From: Kribbella capetownensis
GTDB taxonomy: Bacteria; Actinomycetota; Actinomycetes; Propionibacteriales; Kribbellaceae
Length of the DNA: 64,000 bases
Direction: 5' to 3'
Assembly: GCF_004331485.1 (NCBI RefSeq)
Contig: NZ_SJKD01000001.1
Span: 1,922,001 to 1,986,000 of the forward strand
Shown one piece after another: positions 9,216 through 17,395 of this stretch. The translations under genes were made by a program, and so were the position numbers. Every line of letters begins with the position of its first letter. Position 1 is the first letter of the stretch. The notes under the pieces were generated by a model. The model saw nothing but the letters and a program-made list of their open reading frames with translations. It did not search any database and was not told the DNA's origin.

Positions 9216-10168
9216 GTACGGACGTTGGAACCCGGCGTACGCACCGGCTCGACCCGGGATCGCGCAGGGCGGCCTCGGCCGGGCGCCGGGCCGGGCGAGG
9301 CTCACTCACCCATCCAGCCCGGACCGGCTTGCTCCTGGTGACGCCCGCCGTACTGTTCGTCGGGGTCTTCGTGCTGGTGCCGCTGGCCTTCGCCGTGGTG
9401 ATCTCGCTGACCAACTGGCCGCTGATTGGCACGGTGAAGTTCAGTGGGCTGAAGAACTACACCGCGATCGCGTCCGATGCGGCGTTCGCCAAGTCGGTCC
9501 TCTACACGTTGCTCTACACGGTCATCGTGACCGGGCCGATTCTCGTGCTCGGCTACGCGCTCGCGGTCCTGGTACGACGGAAGCGCCGTGGCGCGACGTT
9601 GTTGCGGACGGTCTTCTTCCTGCCGTTCGTCGTCGGCCTCTCGACGTTGAGCTTCGTCACCGTGCTGGAGGCCCAGCCGGACAGCGGCGCGATCAACATC
9701 GTGCTCCGCAAGCTCGGCATCACCGACGGTACGACGGCCTGGCTGGTGGACGGGCCACTCGCGACCGGACTGATCTGCGTGCTGGTGATCTGGGGTGTCA
9801 GCGGCCTGACCATGATGCTGCTGATGGCCGGCATGCAGGCGATCCCGCGCGAGTTCTACGAGTCGTCCGAGCTCGACGGCGCGACCTGGTGGCAGCAGGA
9901 GCGGGAGATCACCATTCCGGTCTTGCGGCGGACGATCGCGATGTGCGTGATCATCTCGGTGGTCGGCTCGCTGCTCGCGTTCACGCAGTTCTACATCCTG
10001 ACCCGCGGCGGGCCGGGAACGGACACCACCACGGTCGTCCAGTACATCTACAACCGGGCCTTCGTCCAGCTGCAGCTCGGTGCCGCGACCGCGCTGTCGA
10101 TCGTGCTGGTGATCGTGGTCGGGCTCGTCACCGCGGCACAGTTCTGGCTGCTCCGGGAGAAGGACTGA
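9212..10168 (+). CDS. ABC sugar transporter permease (MalF/UgpA type)
   Basis: 318 residues with a basic, disordered N-terminus (about 35 residues, Arg-rich) and six transmembrane segments. The inner-membrane EAA loop lies around residues 210-230 (SSELDGATWWQQEREITIP), where the ATPase docks. The start ATG overlaps the binding-protein stop (ATGA). A longer upstream reading frame exists but runs through the binding-protein gene in another frame and is discarded. It pairs with the next permease to form the membrane channel. Confidence 0.88.
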   Translation: MSTDVGTRRTHRLDPGSRRAASAGRRAGRGSLTHPARTGLLLVTPAVLFVGVFVLVPLAFAVVISLTNWPLIGTVKFSGLKNYTAIASDAAFAKSVLYTLLYTVIVTGPILVLGYALAVLVRRKRRGATLLRTVFFLPFVVGLSTLSFVTVLEAQPDSGAINIVLRKLGITDGTTAWLVDGPLATGLICVLVIWGVSGLTMMLLMAGMQAIPREFYESSELDGATWWQQEREITIPVLRRTIAMCVIISVVGSLLAFTQFYILTRGGPGTDTTTVVQYIYNRAFVQLQLGAATALSIVLVIVVGLVTAAQFWLLREKD

Positions 10169-10170
10169 CG

Positions 10171-11001
10171 ATGAGACTCAAGAACACCCTGTACGTCGTC
10201 GGCGGGGGCGGTGCCTTCCTCGTCTTCGCCGTACCGTTGCTGTGGGCCCTTTTCCGGTCGGTGCAGCCGAACGACGTGATCGTCGCGGCGCCGGACGCGT
10301 CGACGTTCTTCCACCTGACCTGGGACAACTTCCGGACCCTGATCGAGGGACCGGGCAACCTGATCCGGTCCGTCGGGAACAGTCTGATCGTCGCCTTGAG
10401 TACGGCGGTGCTGACCGCCGTACTGGCGACGCTGGCCGGGTACGGGTTCGCGCGGTTCCGCTTCCGCAGTGGGCCGTTGTTGTTCGCGCTCGTGGTGGTG
10501 TCGATGATGATCCCGTTCCAGGCGATCCTGACTCCGCTGTACCTGGAGATGAACGTCCTGCGGCTGACCGACAGCCTGCTCGGGCTGGTGCTGTTCTACA
10601 CCACGGTCAACCTGCCGTTCGGCGTCTTCGTGATGCGCAACTCGTTCGCCTCGGTGCCGGTGGAGCTCGAGGACTCCGCCCACGTGGACGGCTGCGGCAC
10701 CCTGCGCATGATCGGCTCGGTCCTCCGGCCGCTCATCACCCCCGGCGCCGCGACCGTCGCCCTCTATGCCTTCCTGGCCGCCTGGACCGAGTTCCTAGGC
10801 GCCCTGACCTTCCTCACCAAGGACGAGCTCTACACCCTGCCGGTCGCGTTGGTGAACGTCCAAGCCGGCGCCTACGGCGAAGTCAACTTCGGCTCCCTCG
10901 TCGCCGGCTCCGTCATCGCCATGATCCCCTGCGTAGTCCTGTACGTCGCCCTCCAACGCTTCTACGTAACCGGCCTGGCCTCCGGAGCCGTCAAGGGCTG
11001 A
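10171..11001 (+). CDS. ABC sugar transporter permease (MalG/UgpE type)
   Basis: 276 residues with six membrane segments and an EAA-type loop (ELEDSAHVDGCGTLRMIGSVLRPL, about residues 168-191). It follows the first permease by 2 bp and completes the importer. The last ~130 bases are distinctly C-rich and G-poor compared with the gene body. No hairpin terminator follows, and a truncated minus-strand gene begins right after the stop. Confidence 0.88.
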   Translation: MRLKNTLYVVGGGGAFLVFAVPLLWALFRSVQPNDVIVAAPDASTFFHLTWDNFRTLIEGPGNLIRSVGNSLIVALSTAVLTAVLATLAGYGFARFRFRSGPLLFALVVVSMMIPFQAILTPLYLEMNVLRLTDSLLGLVLFYTTVNLPFGVFVMRNSFASVPVELEDSAHVDGCGTLRMIGSVLRPLITPGAATVALYAFLAAWTEFLGALTFLTKDELYTLPVALVNVQAGAYGEVNFGSLVAGSVIAMIPCVVLYVALQRFYVTGLASGAVKG

Positions 11002-11016
11002 TTCAACGCCGGCCCC

Positions 11017-11277
11017 GCAGCCACTCGCTCGAGACGGCACGGCGCGCAGCCGCGACTCGAAGTCGGCGCAGATCGTCGTGTCATCCTGCAGGACGAGGTG
11101 GTATCCCTCATCACTTCCACTGTCCCAGGCGATTGCCGCTGCCCTCAGCGCCGACGGCGCACCATCCGGCTCCGGGTCGACGACCACGGTCGGGCTCAGA
11201 GTCGGCAGTTTCGCGGCCAGTTCCTCAGCTCGTTCCAGCCGTCGAGGATGCGCCATGATGCTTGCGCTGATCCTCAA
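11017..11277 (-). pseudogene. 5' remnant of a glycosyltransferase-like gene
   Basis: A TTG start at 11277, with AAAGGAG five bases upstream, opens a frame with natural composition. It encodes an N-terminal sequence RISASIMAHPRRLERAEELA, then a short strand-turn stretch, then GYHLVLQDDTTICADFESRL. The strand followed by a QDD motif is what the donor-binding start of a small glycosyltransferase looks like. After about 85 residues the frame degenerates exactly where the permease gene ends, so the 3' part is missing. It is probably non-functional. Together with the fragment at 4582-4857 it frames the LacI-GH127-ABC block. Family assignment is tentative. Confidence 0.5.
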
Positions 11278-11347
11278 CGTCGCTCCTTTCGTCATCCGAG
11301 CGCGGACCCCGCTGCCCTGAGAGGCGCGTGGGTGGGGTGAACCAGCT

Positions 11348-12556
11348 TCAGAGGCTGGGGCGGATTTTGTGGTCGGGGTGGGCGGCGGCGTGGGCGTCGG
11401 CTACCTCGCGGCACAGGGCCATCAGTTCGGTTTCGTTGCGGACCTGCTGCTTGGCTTGCGGGCCCAGCGCGGCGATGTGGTCGCGGGCCCGGAGTAGCCG
11501 CTGGAAGATCCGCTCGCGTTCGGCGGGGTCTTCGGTGTACTCCGCGTCCAGGTAGGCGGTGGCGTCGCGGCGGATGTGGGCCATCGCGGTCTGGGTCCGG
11601 CCACGGGTGCTGAACAGGGACGCGAAGATCGTGATCAGCAGGACGATGAGGATCACGACCAGCGACAGGCCGGTGCTGATCTCGACCACCTCGACGGGGT
11701 CGCCGCCGTTCACGAACGGCAGGTTGTTCTCGTGCAGTGCGTGCAGGATCAGCTTGGCGCCGATGAACGCGAGGATCGCGGCCAGCCCGAAGGACAGATA
11801 GATCAGCCGGTCCAGCAGCCCGTCCAGCAGGAAGTACAACTGCCGCAGACCGAGCAGGCTGAACGCGGTCGCGGTGAACACGACGAACACGTTCTGGGTC
11901 AGGCCGAAAATGGCCGGGATCGAGTCCAGCGCGAACATCAGGTCGGTGCCGCCGATCGCGAGCATCACCAGCAGCATCGGCGTCATCATCCGGCGCCCGT
12001 CGACCACGGTGGTCAGCCGGTCGCCGTCGTACTCCTCGCTGGTGTGGAACAACCGACGGCTCAGCCGGACGACGATGTTCTGCGCCGAGTGCGACTCCTC
12101 GGTCTCCGGTTTGAGCATGTTGCCGGCCGTCACCAGCAGCGCGATCCCGAACAGGTAGAACACCCAGGCGAACGTGTTCAGCAGCGCCGACCCGACGAAG
12201 ATGAACCCGGCGCGGGCGATCAGTGAGACCACGATCCCGACCAGCAGCACCTTCTGCTGGTTCTCCCGCGGCACCCGGAAGCTGGTCATGATGATCAGGA
12301 ACACGAACAGGTTGTCGACCGACAGCGCCTTCTCGGTGATGTACCCGGCGAAGTACTCCGAGCCCATCGCCGTACCGCCGAACACGAACGTCCCGAGGCC
12401 GAACAGTACGGCGATGCCGACGTACACGGTGGACCAGATCGCGGCCTCCCGCAGCGTTGGCACATGCGCGGACCGGACGTGGAAGAAGTAGTCGAACAAC
12501 AGCAACGCGACGATGCCGAGCAGGGTCAGCACCCAGACCACCGGGGACACGGCCAT
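11348..12556 (-). CDS. TerC-family integral membrane protein
   Basis: 402 residues with nine or so hydrophobic segments. It shows the TerC/Alx hallmarks EKALSVDNLFVFLII (about residues 67-81) and GGTDLMFALDSIPAIFG (about residues 202-218), whose conserved acidic residues in the membrane are thought to handle metal ions; Alx and TerC homologues export manganese or take part in tellurite resistance. A charged C-terminal tail (about residues 340-402) is cytoplasmic. The start at 12556 (MAVSPVVW) places the first membrane helix at residue 5; the open frame extends further upstream but would overlap the tetR promoter region. It is divergent from the TetR gene. Confidence 0.85.
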   Translation of the reverse strand: MAVSPVVWVLTLLGIVALLLFDYFFHVRSAHVPTLREAAIWSTVYVGIAVLFGLGTFVFGGTAMGSEYFAGYITEKALSVDNLFVFLIIMTSFRVPRENQQKVLLVGIVVSLIARAGFIFVGSALLNTFAWVFYLFGIALLVTAGNMLKPETEESHSAQNIVVRLSRRLFHTSEEYDGDRLTTVVDGRRMMTPMLLVMLAIGGTDLMFALDSIPAIFGLTQNVFVVFTATAFSLLGLRQLYFLLDGLLDRLIYLSFGLAAILAFIGAKLILHALHENNLPFVNGGDPVEVVEISTGLSLVVILIVLLITIFASLFSTRGRTQTAMAHIRRDATAYLDAEYTEDPAERERIFQRLLRARDHIAALGPQAKQQVRNETELMALCREVADAHAAAHPDHKIRPSL

Positions 12557-12608
12557 GGGCTCAACCCAACCACGGCGGGTCCGCCGCTGAACAACCTCCC
12601 AAGGAATT

Positions 12609-12640
12609 TGCCTAAAAGGCATCTTTGCACTTTCGGCAAA
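12609..12640. promoter_or_regulatory. Candidate TetR operators between terC-like and tetR genes
   Basis: Two dyads lie in the short divergent region: TGCC-N5-GGCA at 12609-12621 and TTTGC-N7-GCAAA at 12624-12640. The second ends 19 bp before the tetR start, placing it over the likely promoter. The AT-rich patch stands out from the surrounding GC-rich DNA. Binding by the adjacent TetR protein is inferred. Confidence 0.4.
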
Positions 12641-12659
12641 CTTTGCTACCGTCGAGGAC

Positions 12660-13274
12660 ATGGCCGAAGGATTGCGGGAGCGGAAGAAGCAGGAGACGCG
12701 GATCGCGTTGAGCTGGGCGGCCGTGCGGCTGACGGTCGAGCGGGGGCTGGCCAACGTGAAGATCGAGGACATCGCGGCCGAGGCCGGGGTCTCGCTGCGG
12801 ACGTTCCGGAACTACTTCTCCAGCAAGGCGGAGGCGATCGCGGCCCGCGAGGTCGACCGCAGCCTGTGGGTCGCCGCCGAGCTGCGTGCGCGGCCGTCCG
12901 ACGAGCCGCTGTGGACCGCGATCCGGGCGTCGATCGAGTCGGGATTCGCGCTCGGCGAGACGGGTCACGGCGGTGAGCAGCCGCCGGACGAGCGGTGGCT
13001 GGCGGGGATCCGGCTGATGGTGACCGAGCCGTCGTTGCAGGGTGAGATGGCGCGGGCCTCCGCCGCGGCGGGTGCGGAGTTCGCCGATGCGGTCGCGGAG
13101 CGGACCGGGACCCACGGCTTGTATCCCCGCCTGGTCGCCGAGGTCGTCGGCTCCATCCGGGCGGCGACGACGGCCGAATGGCTGCGCGCCGATCCGCCGC
13201 GGTCGATGGCCGACCTCCTGTCGGAGGCCCTCGACCTGGTCAGCGCAGGTCTCCCGGCACCCGAGAAGCACTAG
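12660..13274 (+). CDS. TetR-family transcriptional regulator
   Basis: 204 residues with the DNA-binding domain at the N-terminus (IEDIAAEAGVSLRTFRNYFSSK, about residues 37-58) and a divergent helical C-terminal ligand domain that ends near residue 200. It lies 78 bp upstream of a FAD monooxygenase gene in the same direction. The likely arrangement is a regulator controlling that monooxygenase and itself, with an aromatic or antibiotic-like effector (inference). Confidence 0.88.
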   Translation: MAEGLRERKKQETRIALSWAAVRLTVERGLANVKIEDIAAEAGVSLRTFRNYFSSKAEAIAAREVDRSLWVAAELRARPSDEPLWTAIRASIESGFALGETGHGGEQPPDERWLAGIRLMVTEPSLQGEMARASAAAGAEFADAVAERTGTHGLYPRLVAEVVGSIRAATTAEWLRADPPRSMADLLSEALDLVSAGLPAPEKH

Positions 13275-13352
13275 AGCCCACAGCTCAAGCACACACCCCG
13301 GCGCCGCCGGGGCGATCAGTCACGCCAACTTTCGCTTGGAAGGACACCTGTC

Positions 13353-14888
13353 ATGGACGCTGATGTCGTCATCGCCGGGGCCGGACCGAACGGCCTCATG
13401 CTCGCCTCCGAACTGCGGCTGGCCGGAGTCCGGCCGATCGTGCTGGAGCGCCTGCCCGAACGCAGTGAAGTGCCGCGGGCCAACGGTCTGGTCGGCCAGG
13501 TCGTCCGGATGCTCGACCGCCGCGGCCTGTACGAGCGCCTCAGTGGCCGGCCCGGTCCGCCGGAACCGCAGCCGGGCTATGTGTTCGCCGCGATGCCGCT
13601 GCACCTCAGCGGGCTCGACAACAACCCCGTCTACATGCTGTCGGTCCCGCAACGCCGGATCGAGGAAGTCCTGCAGGAGCGCGCCCTGGAACTCGGCGCC
13701 GAGATCCGCCGCGGTCACGAGGTCACCGGCCTGAGCCAGGACGCGGAGGCAGTCACGATCACGGTCGACGGTCCGGACGGGAGGTACGAACTACGCACCC
13801 GCTACCTCGTCGGCGCCGACGGCGGCCACAGCCTCACTCGTAAGCTCGCCGGCATCGACTTCCCCGGCGTCACCAACGACGCCACGGTCTCCCGTACGGC
13901 GAACGCCTTCGTGCCATCGGAGTACGTCGACCCGGCCACCGGAGTACTGACGATCCCCGGGTACGGCGTGATCTCACCGTTCATGCATCACCGCAACGAA
14001 CGCGGACTGTTCGTGTACGGGCCGTTCGCCGACCGGCTGCCCGTGATCAGCACCGGCGAGCGGGACGTTGCCCCGGACGGTGAGATGACCTTCGCCGAGC
14101 TGCAGGAGAGCGTCGATCGAGTGCTCGGCGTACACCTGCCCTTGACTCCGCCGGAGGGTGACGGTCCGCACTTGCTGCGGCGGGTCACCGGTGGGAACAG
14201 CCGGCTCGCCGAGAGGTTTCGCGAGGGTCGCGTATTGCTGGTCGGCGATGCAGCGCATGTCCACTCGGCCATTGGCGGACCTGGGCTGAACCTCGGTCTG
14301 CAGGACACGATCAACCTCGGCTGGAAGCTCGCCGCCGAGCTGCAGGGCTGGGCGCCTGACGGTCTGCTCGACACCTACGAGTCGGAACGCCGGCCGGTCG
14401 GGCAGCGGGTGGTCATGCAAACGCAGGCGCAGTCCGCGCTGATTGCCCCAGGCAACGAAGTGACTGCGTTGCGCGAGTTGTTCGGTGAGCTGTTGTCCGA
14501 GCCGCGGAACGTGCAGCGGATCGCGGACCTGATCACCGGAGCGGACATCCGCTATCAGGATGGACCGCATCCGCTGATCGGCAGATGGGCTCCGGATCTG
14601 CAGGTGGATGGCACTCGTCTTGCCGAGCTGACCAGGACCGGTCGTCCGCTGCTCCTCGATCTCACCGAGGACGGGACCTTCGCCGCAACGGTCAGCACGG
14701 ATCGGATCGAGGTCGTCGCCGGCCGAGGTGAGTCGCCGATCGCCTTGCTGATCAGGCCGGACGGGTACGTCGCCTGGGCCGCGGACCACGACGGTGTCAC
14801 GGAGCAGGAGGGCTTGCGTACGGCGCTGGCCCGGTGGTTCGGCGTACGCGTGGATCAGGAGCGGCCCTTGACCAGCGCGACCAGATAG
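13353..14888 (+). CDS. FAD-dependent aromatic monooxygenase (class A, rifampicin-monooxygenase-like)
   Basis: 511 residues. The Rossmann GAGPNG motif is at residues 8-13, the mid-domain DG motif (LVGADGGHSLTR) near residue 152 and the flavin-ribityl GD motif (VGDAAHVHSAIGGPGLN) near residue 297. A C-terminal thioredoxin-like region follows from about residue 400. This is the layout of class A flavoprotein hydroxylases such as rifampicin monooxygenase and polyketide hydroxylases, which use NADPH and O2. GGAAGG precedes the start. The C-terminal end overlaps the convergent XRE gene by 34 bp. The substrate is unknown; control by the upstream TetR is likely. Confidence 0.87.
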   Translation: MDADVVIAGAGPNGLMLASELRLAGVRPIVLERLPERSEVPRANGLVGQVVRMLDRRGLYERLSGRPGPPEPQPGYVFAAMPLHLSGLDNNPVYMLSVPQRRIEEVLQERALELGAEIRRGHEVTGLSQDAEAVTITVDGPDGRYELRTRYLVGADGGHSLTRKLAGIDFPGVTNDATVSRTANAFVPSEYVDPATGVLTIPGYGVISPFMHHRNERGLFVYGPFADRLPVISTGERDVAPDGEMTFAELQESVDRVLGVHLPLTPPEGDGPHLLRRVTGGNSRLAERFREGRVLLVGDAAHVHSAIGGPGLNLGLQDTINLGWKLAAELQGWAPDGLLDTYESERRPVGQRVVMQTQAQSALIAPGNEVTALRELFGELLSEPRNVQRIADLITGADIRYQDGPHPLIGRWAPDLQVDGTRLAELTRTGRPLLLDLTEDGTFAATVSTDRIEVVAGRGESPIALLIRPDGYVAWAADHDGVTEQEGLRTALARWFGVRVDQERPLTSATR

Positions 14889-15418
14889 CGGCAGGGCTCC
14901 GTCGCCGGGTTGTGGAACTTGGTCGGCGTCGGCGGGCCGAGTTGGAGGCAGTCGCCGGTCAGCAGGTCGTGGATCACCGGGCCTTCGTGGAAGCGGAGAT
15001 GGCCGTCGAGGATCCAGAGTTGCTGGTACTTGAAGATGTAGGCGTCGGCCGGATACGAGACCGAGGCGCCGGGTGGCAGCTCGACCTCCACCAGCTCGAG
15101 TGGGCTGTCGGTGATCGGTGACACCGCGCGGCGGCGGTAGCCGGTCATCGGGTCCGTCCACACCGGTTGGTCGGCAGCGCGGCGGAGCAGGTCGCCGGTG
15201 TTCTCGGCGCGGGCGACCAGCTCGGACAGCGTCATACCGAGGGCGCCGGACAGCCGGCCGAGCAGGACCGCGGTCGGCTGGGCCTCGCCCCGCTCGATCT
15301 TGCCGATCATCGCGCGGGACACCCCGGATCGGTCGGCCAGCGCGTTCACGGACAGGTCCTGCGCGACCCGGGCAGCCTGCACGGTCGCGGCCAGTGAAGC
15401 GGAGAGTTCGTCAATCAC
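14855..15418 (-). CDS. XRE-family regulator with C-terminal cupin domain
   Basis: 187 residues. The helix-turn-helix covers about residues 10-65 (LSVNALADRSGVSRAMIGKIE) and a small cupin domain about residues 100-185 (ELPPGASVSYPAD, WILDGHLRFH, LGPPTPTKFHNP). This two-domain design is common in regulators that sense a small metabolite with the cupin. The GTG at 15418 is chosen because a TATAGT hexamer ends 7 bp before it, indicating a leaderless message; no Shine-Dalgarno sequence is present. It is divergent from the acetyltransferase at 15458 and shares a 39-bp intergenic region with it. Confidence 0.85.
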   Translation of the reverse strand: MIDELSASLAATVQAARVAQDLSVNALADRSGVSRAMIGKIERGEAQPTAVLLGRLSGALGMTLSELVARAENTGDLLRRAADQPVWTDPMTGYRRRAVSPITDSPLELVEVELPPGASVSYPADAYIFKYQQLWILDGHLRFHEGPVIHDLLTGDCLQLGPPTPTKFHNPATEPCRYLVALVKGRS

Positions 15419-15420
15419 GC

Positions 15421-15457
15421 TTGCCACTATAGCGGCAGTTGTGGCTACTATCGTGAC
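15421..15457. promoter_or_regulatory. Back-to-back leaderless promoters with overlapping repeat
   Basis: The 39-bp divergent gap carries a -10 element for each side. TATAGT on the minus strand (15431-15426) lies 7 bp before the XRE GTG, and TACTAT on the plus strand (15446-15451) lies 6 bp before the acetyltransferase ATG. A TTGCCA at 15421-15426 is a possible plus-strand -35. The repeated ACTAT core (15426-15430 and 15447-15451, two helical turns apart) could be the binding site of the XRE protein. Confidence 0.5.
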
Positions 15458-15979
15458 ATGCCAAAGATCAGAGACGCCTCCGAGCTCGACGGCCCGGCCT
15501 GTGCGGCGATCTACACGCCGTACGTCACCGACACCGCCATCACTTTCGAGACCGAACCGCCGACGGCGGCCGACATGGCCGCCCGGATCGCCGAGGTGCA
15601 GGACACGCACGCCTGGGTGGTGCTGGAGGACGAGGGACGCGTGGTCGGGTACGCGTATGCGACTCAGATGAAGCCACGAGCCGCGTACCGGTGGTCGTGC
15701 GCGTTGAGCGTGTACATCGAGCCTGGCCGGCGGCGCACCGGGGGCGGCCGGGCGCTGTACGAAGCGCTGTTCGAGCGGTTGGCCGAGCGTGGCTTCCGGA
15801 CCGCGGTCGCCGGGGTGACCCTGCCGAACGAGGCCAGCGTCGGACTGCACACGGCGCTCGGCTTCGAGACGATCGGCACCTACCGCAAGATCGGCTGGAA
15901 GCTGGGCGCCTGGCATGACGTCCACTACTGGCAGCGTCCCCTCGCCGTTCTCCCGGACCCACCCGAGGAGACCAGCTAG
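15458..15979 (+). CDS. GNAT N-acetyltransferase, phosphinothricin acetyltransferase family
   Basis: 173 residues. It follows the PAT/bar family closely: IRDASELDGPACAAIY at the start, TAITFETEPPT around residue 30, YAYATQMKPRAAYRWSCALSVYI in the middle, and the acetyl-CoA loop RRRTGGGRALYEALF around residue 92. The end has KIGWKLGAWHDVHYWQ. Members acetylate phosphinothricin, methionine sulfoximine or related amino acids. A leaderless start is suggested by TACTAT six bases upstream. Its TAG stop shares CTAG with the convergent VanY-type gene. Confidence 0.87.
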   Translation: MPKIRDASELDGPACAAIYTPYVTDTAITFETEPPTAADMAARIAEVQDTHAWVVLEDEGRVVGYAYATQMKPRAAYRWSCALSVYIEPGRRRTGGGRALYEALFERLAERGFRTAVAGVTLPNEASVGLHTALGFETIGTYRKIGWKLGAWHDVHYWQRPLAVLPDPPEETS

Positions 15980-16575
15980 CTCATCGGTGGGCAGGTGCCG
16001 CCCGGGGTGGTGACGAGTTCGAAGTGCCACATCTCGTTGGACAGCGTCTGACAGAGACCGAACTGCGCTCCCTTGCGGATCAGCCAGTCGTCCGCGTCGG
16101 TCGGGCCGATGTCGACCGCGTGGCCGGTGACGTGGTGGGACTCGTCCGGCTCCGCGACGAACTCCAGCGCCTTCTTCTTGCTGCCGTACTTCCGGATCGC
16201 CTTGTCCAGCAGCTCTTGCTGGTACTTCTTACTCCGCCATCCCGTGGTCACCTGCATGCTGATGCCCTTCTCCTTCATTGCCTGCTCGGCCTGCTGGACC
16301 GCCTTCCGCAGGGCCGGGTCGAGGTTCGCGACGCCGGGCAGGCTGGTGTCGAAGGCCGAGGTGTGATCCGGCAGTACGCCGTCCGCGGCGCCGGGCGGAC
16401 CGCTCTTCGACGTCGACGGTGCGCCGGCCGTCGACGGTGCCGGGTCGTCCTGGGCGGAGACCGCCGTACAGGACGACAGGGTGAGACTGATGACCGCGGC
16501 AACGACCGCCGGTCCGGCCGAGACTGACAGCCGGCGTTCGCGTTTGCGGATGGCAACGAGTTGATCGGTCAGCAT
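15976..16575 (-). CDS. VanY-type D-alanyl-D-alanine carboxypeptidase, lipoprotein
   Basis: About 199 residues. A basic start is followed by a hydrophobic segment and a lipobox-like LSSC (about residue 35), then a Ser/Pro/Gly-rich linker. The M15 peptidase domain covers about residues 80-198. Zinc and catalytic positions are visible in SHHVTGHAVDIG (H-x6-D) and EMWHFE. It should trim the terminal D-Ala from peptidoglycan pentapeptides outside the membrane. The ATG at 16575 is chosen; a GTG two codons earlier is possible. It is divergent from a broken response-regulator gene, which may once have controlled it. Confidence 0.85.
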   Translation of the reverse strand: MLTDQLVAIRKRERRLSVSAGPAVVAAVISLTLSSCTAVSAQDDPAPSTAGAPSTSKSGPPGAADGVLPDHTSAFDTSLPGVANLDPALRKAVQQAEQAMKEKGISMQVTTGWRSKKYQQELLDKAIRKYGSKKKALEFVAEPDESHHVTGHAVDIGPTDADDWLIRKGAQFGLCQTLSNEMWHFELVTTPGGTCPPMS

Positions 16576-16663
16576 GGCCACCAGTCCAACTCAGCCGATG
16601 TTGCCGCAGCGTCTGCGTTTCGGCATACGTTTTCAATACGTCCGGCCTGGTTCAATGGACGGT

Positions 16664-17040
16664 ATGCGGGTGCTGGTTGTCGAGGACGAGGTCTATCTCG
16701 CCGAGGCGATCCGGGCCGGGCTGCGGCTGGAGGCGATCGCGGCCGACCTCGCCTTCGACGGCAACGCCGCGCTCGATGCGGTCGCGGTCAACGCCTACGA
16801 CGTGGTGGTGCTGGACCGCGACATCCCCGGCCCGAGTGGCGACGAGGTGTGCCGGCAGATCGTTGCGGACGGCATCGGTTGCCGTGTGTTGATGCTGACC
16901 GCGGCCGGTGATCTCGACGACAAGGTGGCCGGCTTCGAGCTCGGCGCCGACGACTACCTGACCAAGCCCTTCGAGCTGCGTGAGCTCGTGGTCCGGCTGC
17001 GCGCCCTGGTACGCAGTCCGGCCGCCACCACGCCCACGGT
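16664..17040 (+). pseudogene. Response regulator, receiver domain only (deletion remnant)
   Basis: From ATG 16664 the frame encodes a complete receiver domain: acidic pair in VEDE (residues 8-11), phospho-acceptor Asp51 in VVLDRDIPG, the LMLTA threonine and Lys101 in TKPF. At about residue 125 (LVRSPAATTPTVDR) the expected OmpR-type DNA-binding domain is missing. The frame then runs as Arg/Ser-rich nonsense through the next gene fragment to a stop at 17320. The product, if made, could be phosphorylated but not bind DNA. The deletion also removed the start of the partner kinase. Confidence 0.75.
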
Positions 17041-17385
17041 GGATCGGTTGTGGAGGGCAACGAGGTCCTGCTGCACCAGCTGGTCACGAACCTGGTGCAG
17101 AACGCGATCCGGCACAACCTCGCTACCGGTGGTTCGGCGACGATCACGGTCCGTGCCGGGCAGGTCGTCGTACGAAACACCGGACCGCTACTCGACCCGG
17201 ACCAGGTCCGCACGCTCACCGAACCGTTCGCCAAGGACCGGTACGGCGCCGGCCACGGACTCGGGCTCGCACTGGTCGCGCGGATTGTCGAGACCCATCA
17301 CGGCCGGCTCGACCTGGTGAGGAACCCGGACGGCGGACTGACCGTCAGCGTCACCCTGCCGGAGGCTGACCTCGTCGGCGGGTGA
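17041..17385 (+). pseudogene. Sensor histidine kinase, C-terminal ATPase fragment (deletion remnant)
   Basis: In a different frame from the receiver domain, about 114 residues encode the catalytic ATP-binding end of a histidine kinase: N box NLVQNAIRHN, G1-like VRNTGP and G2 GHGLGLALV, ending in LVRNPDGGLTVSVTLP. Sensor, membrane and histidine-phosphotransfer regions are absent. It has no credible start (an internal GTG at 17050 lacks a ribosome site). One deletion that removed the regulator's output domain and the kinase's N-terminal two thirds explains both fragments. Confidence 0.75.
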
Positions 17386-17395
17386 GGATGGTGCG

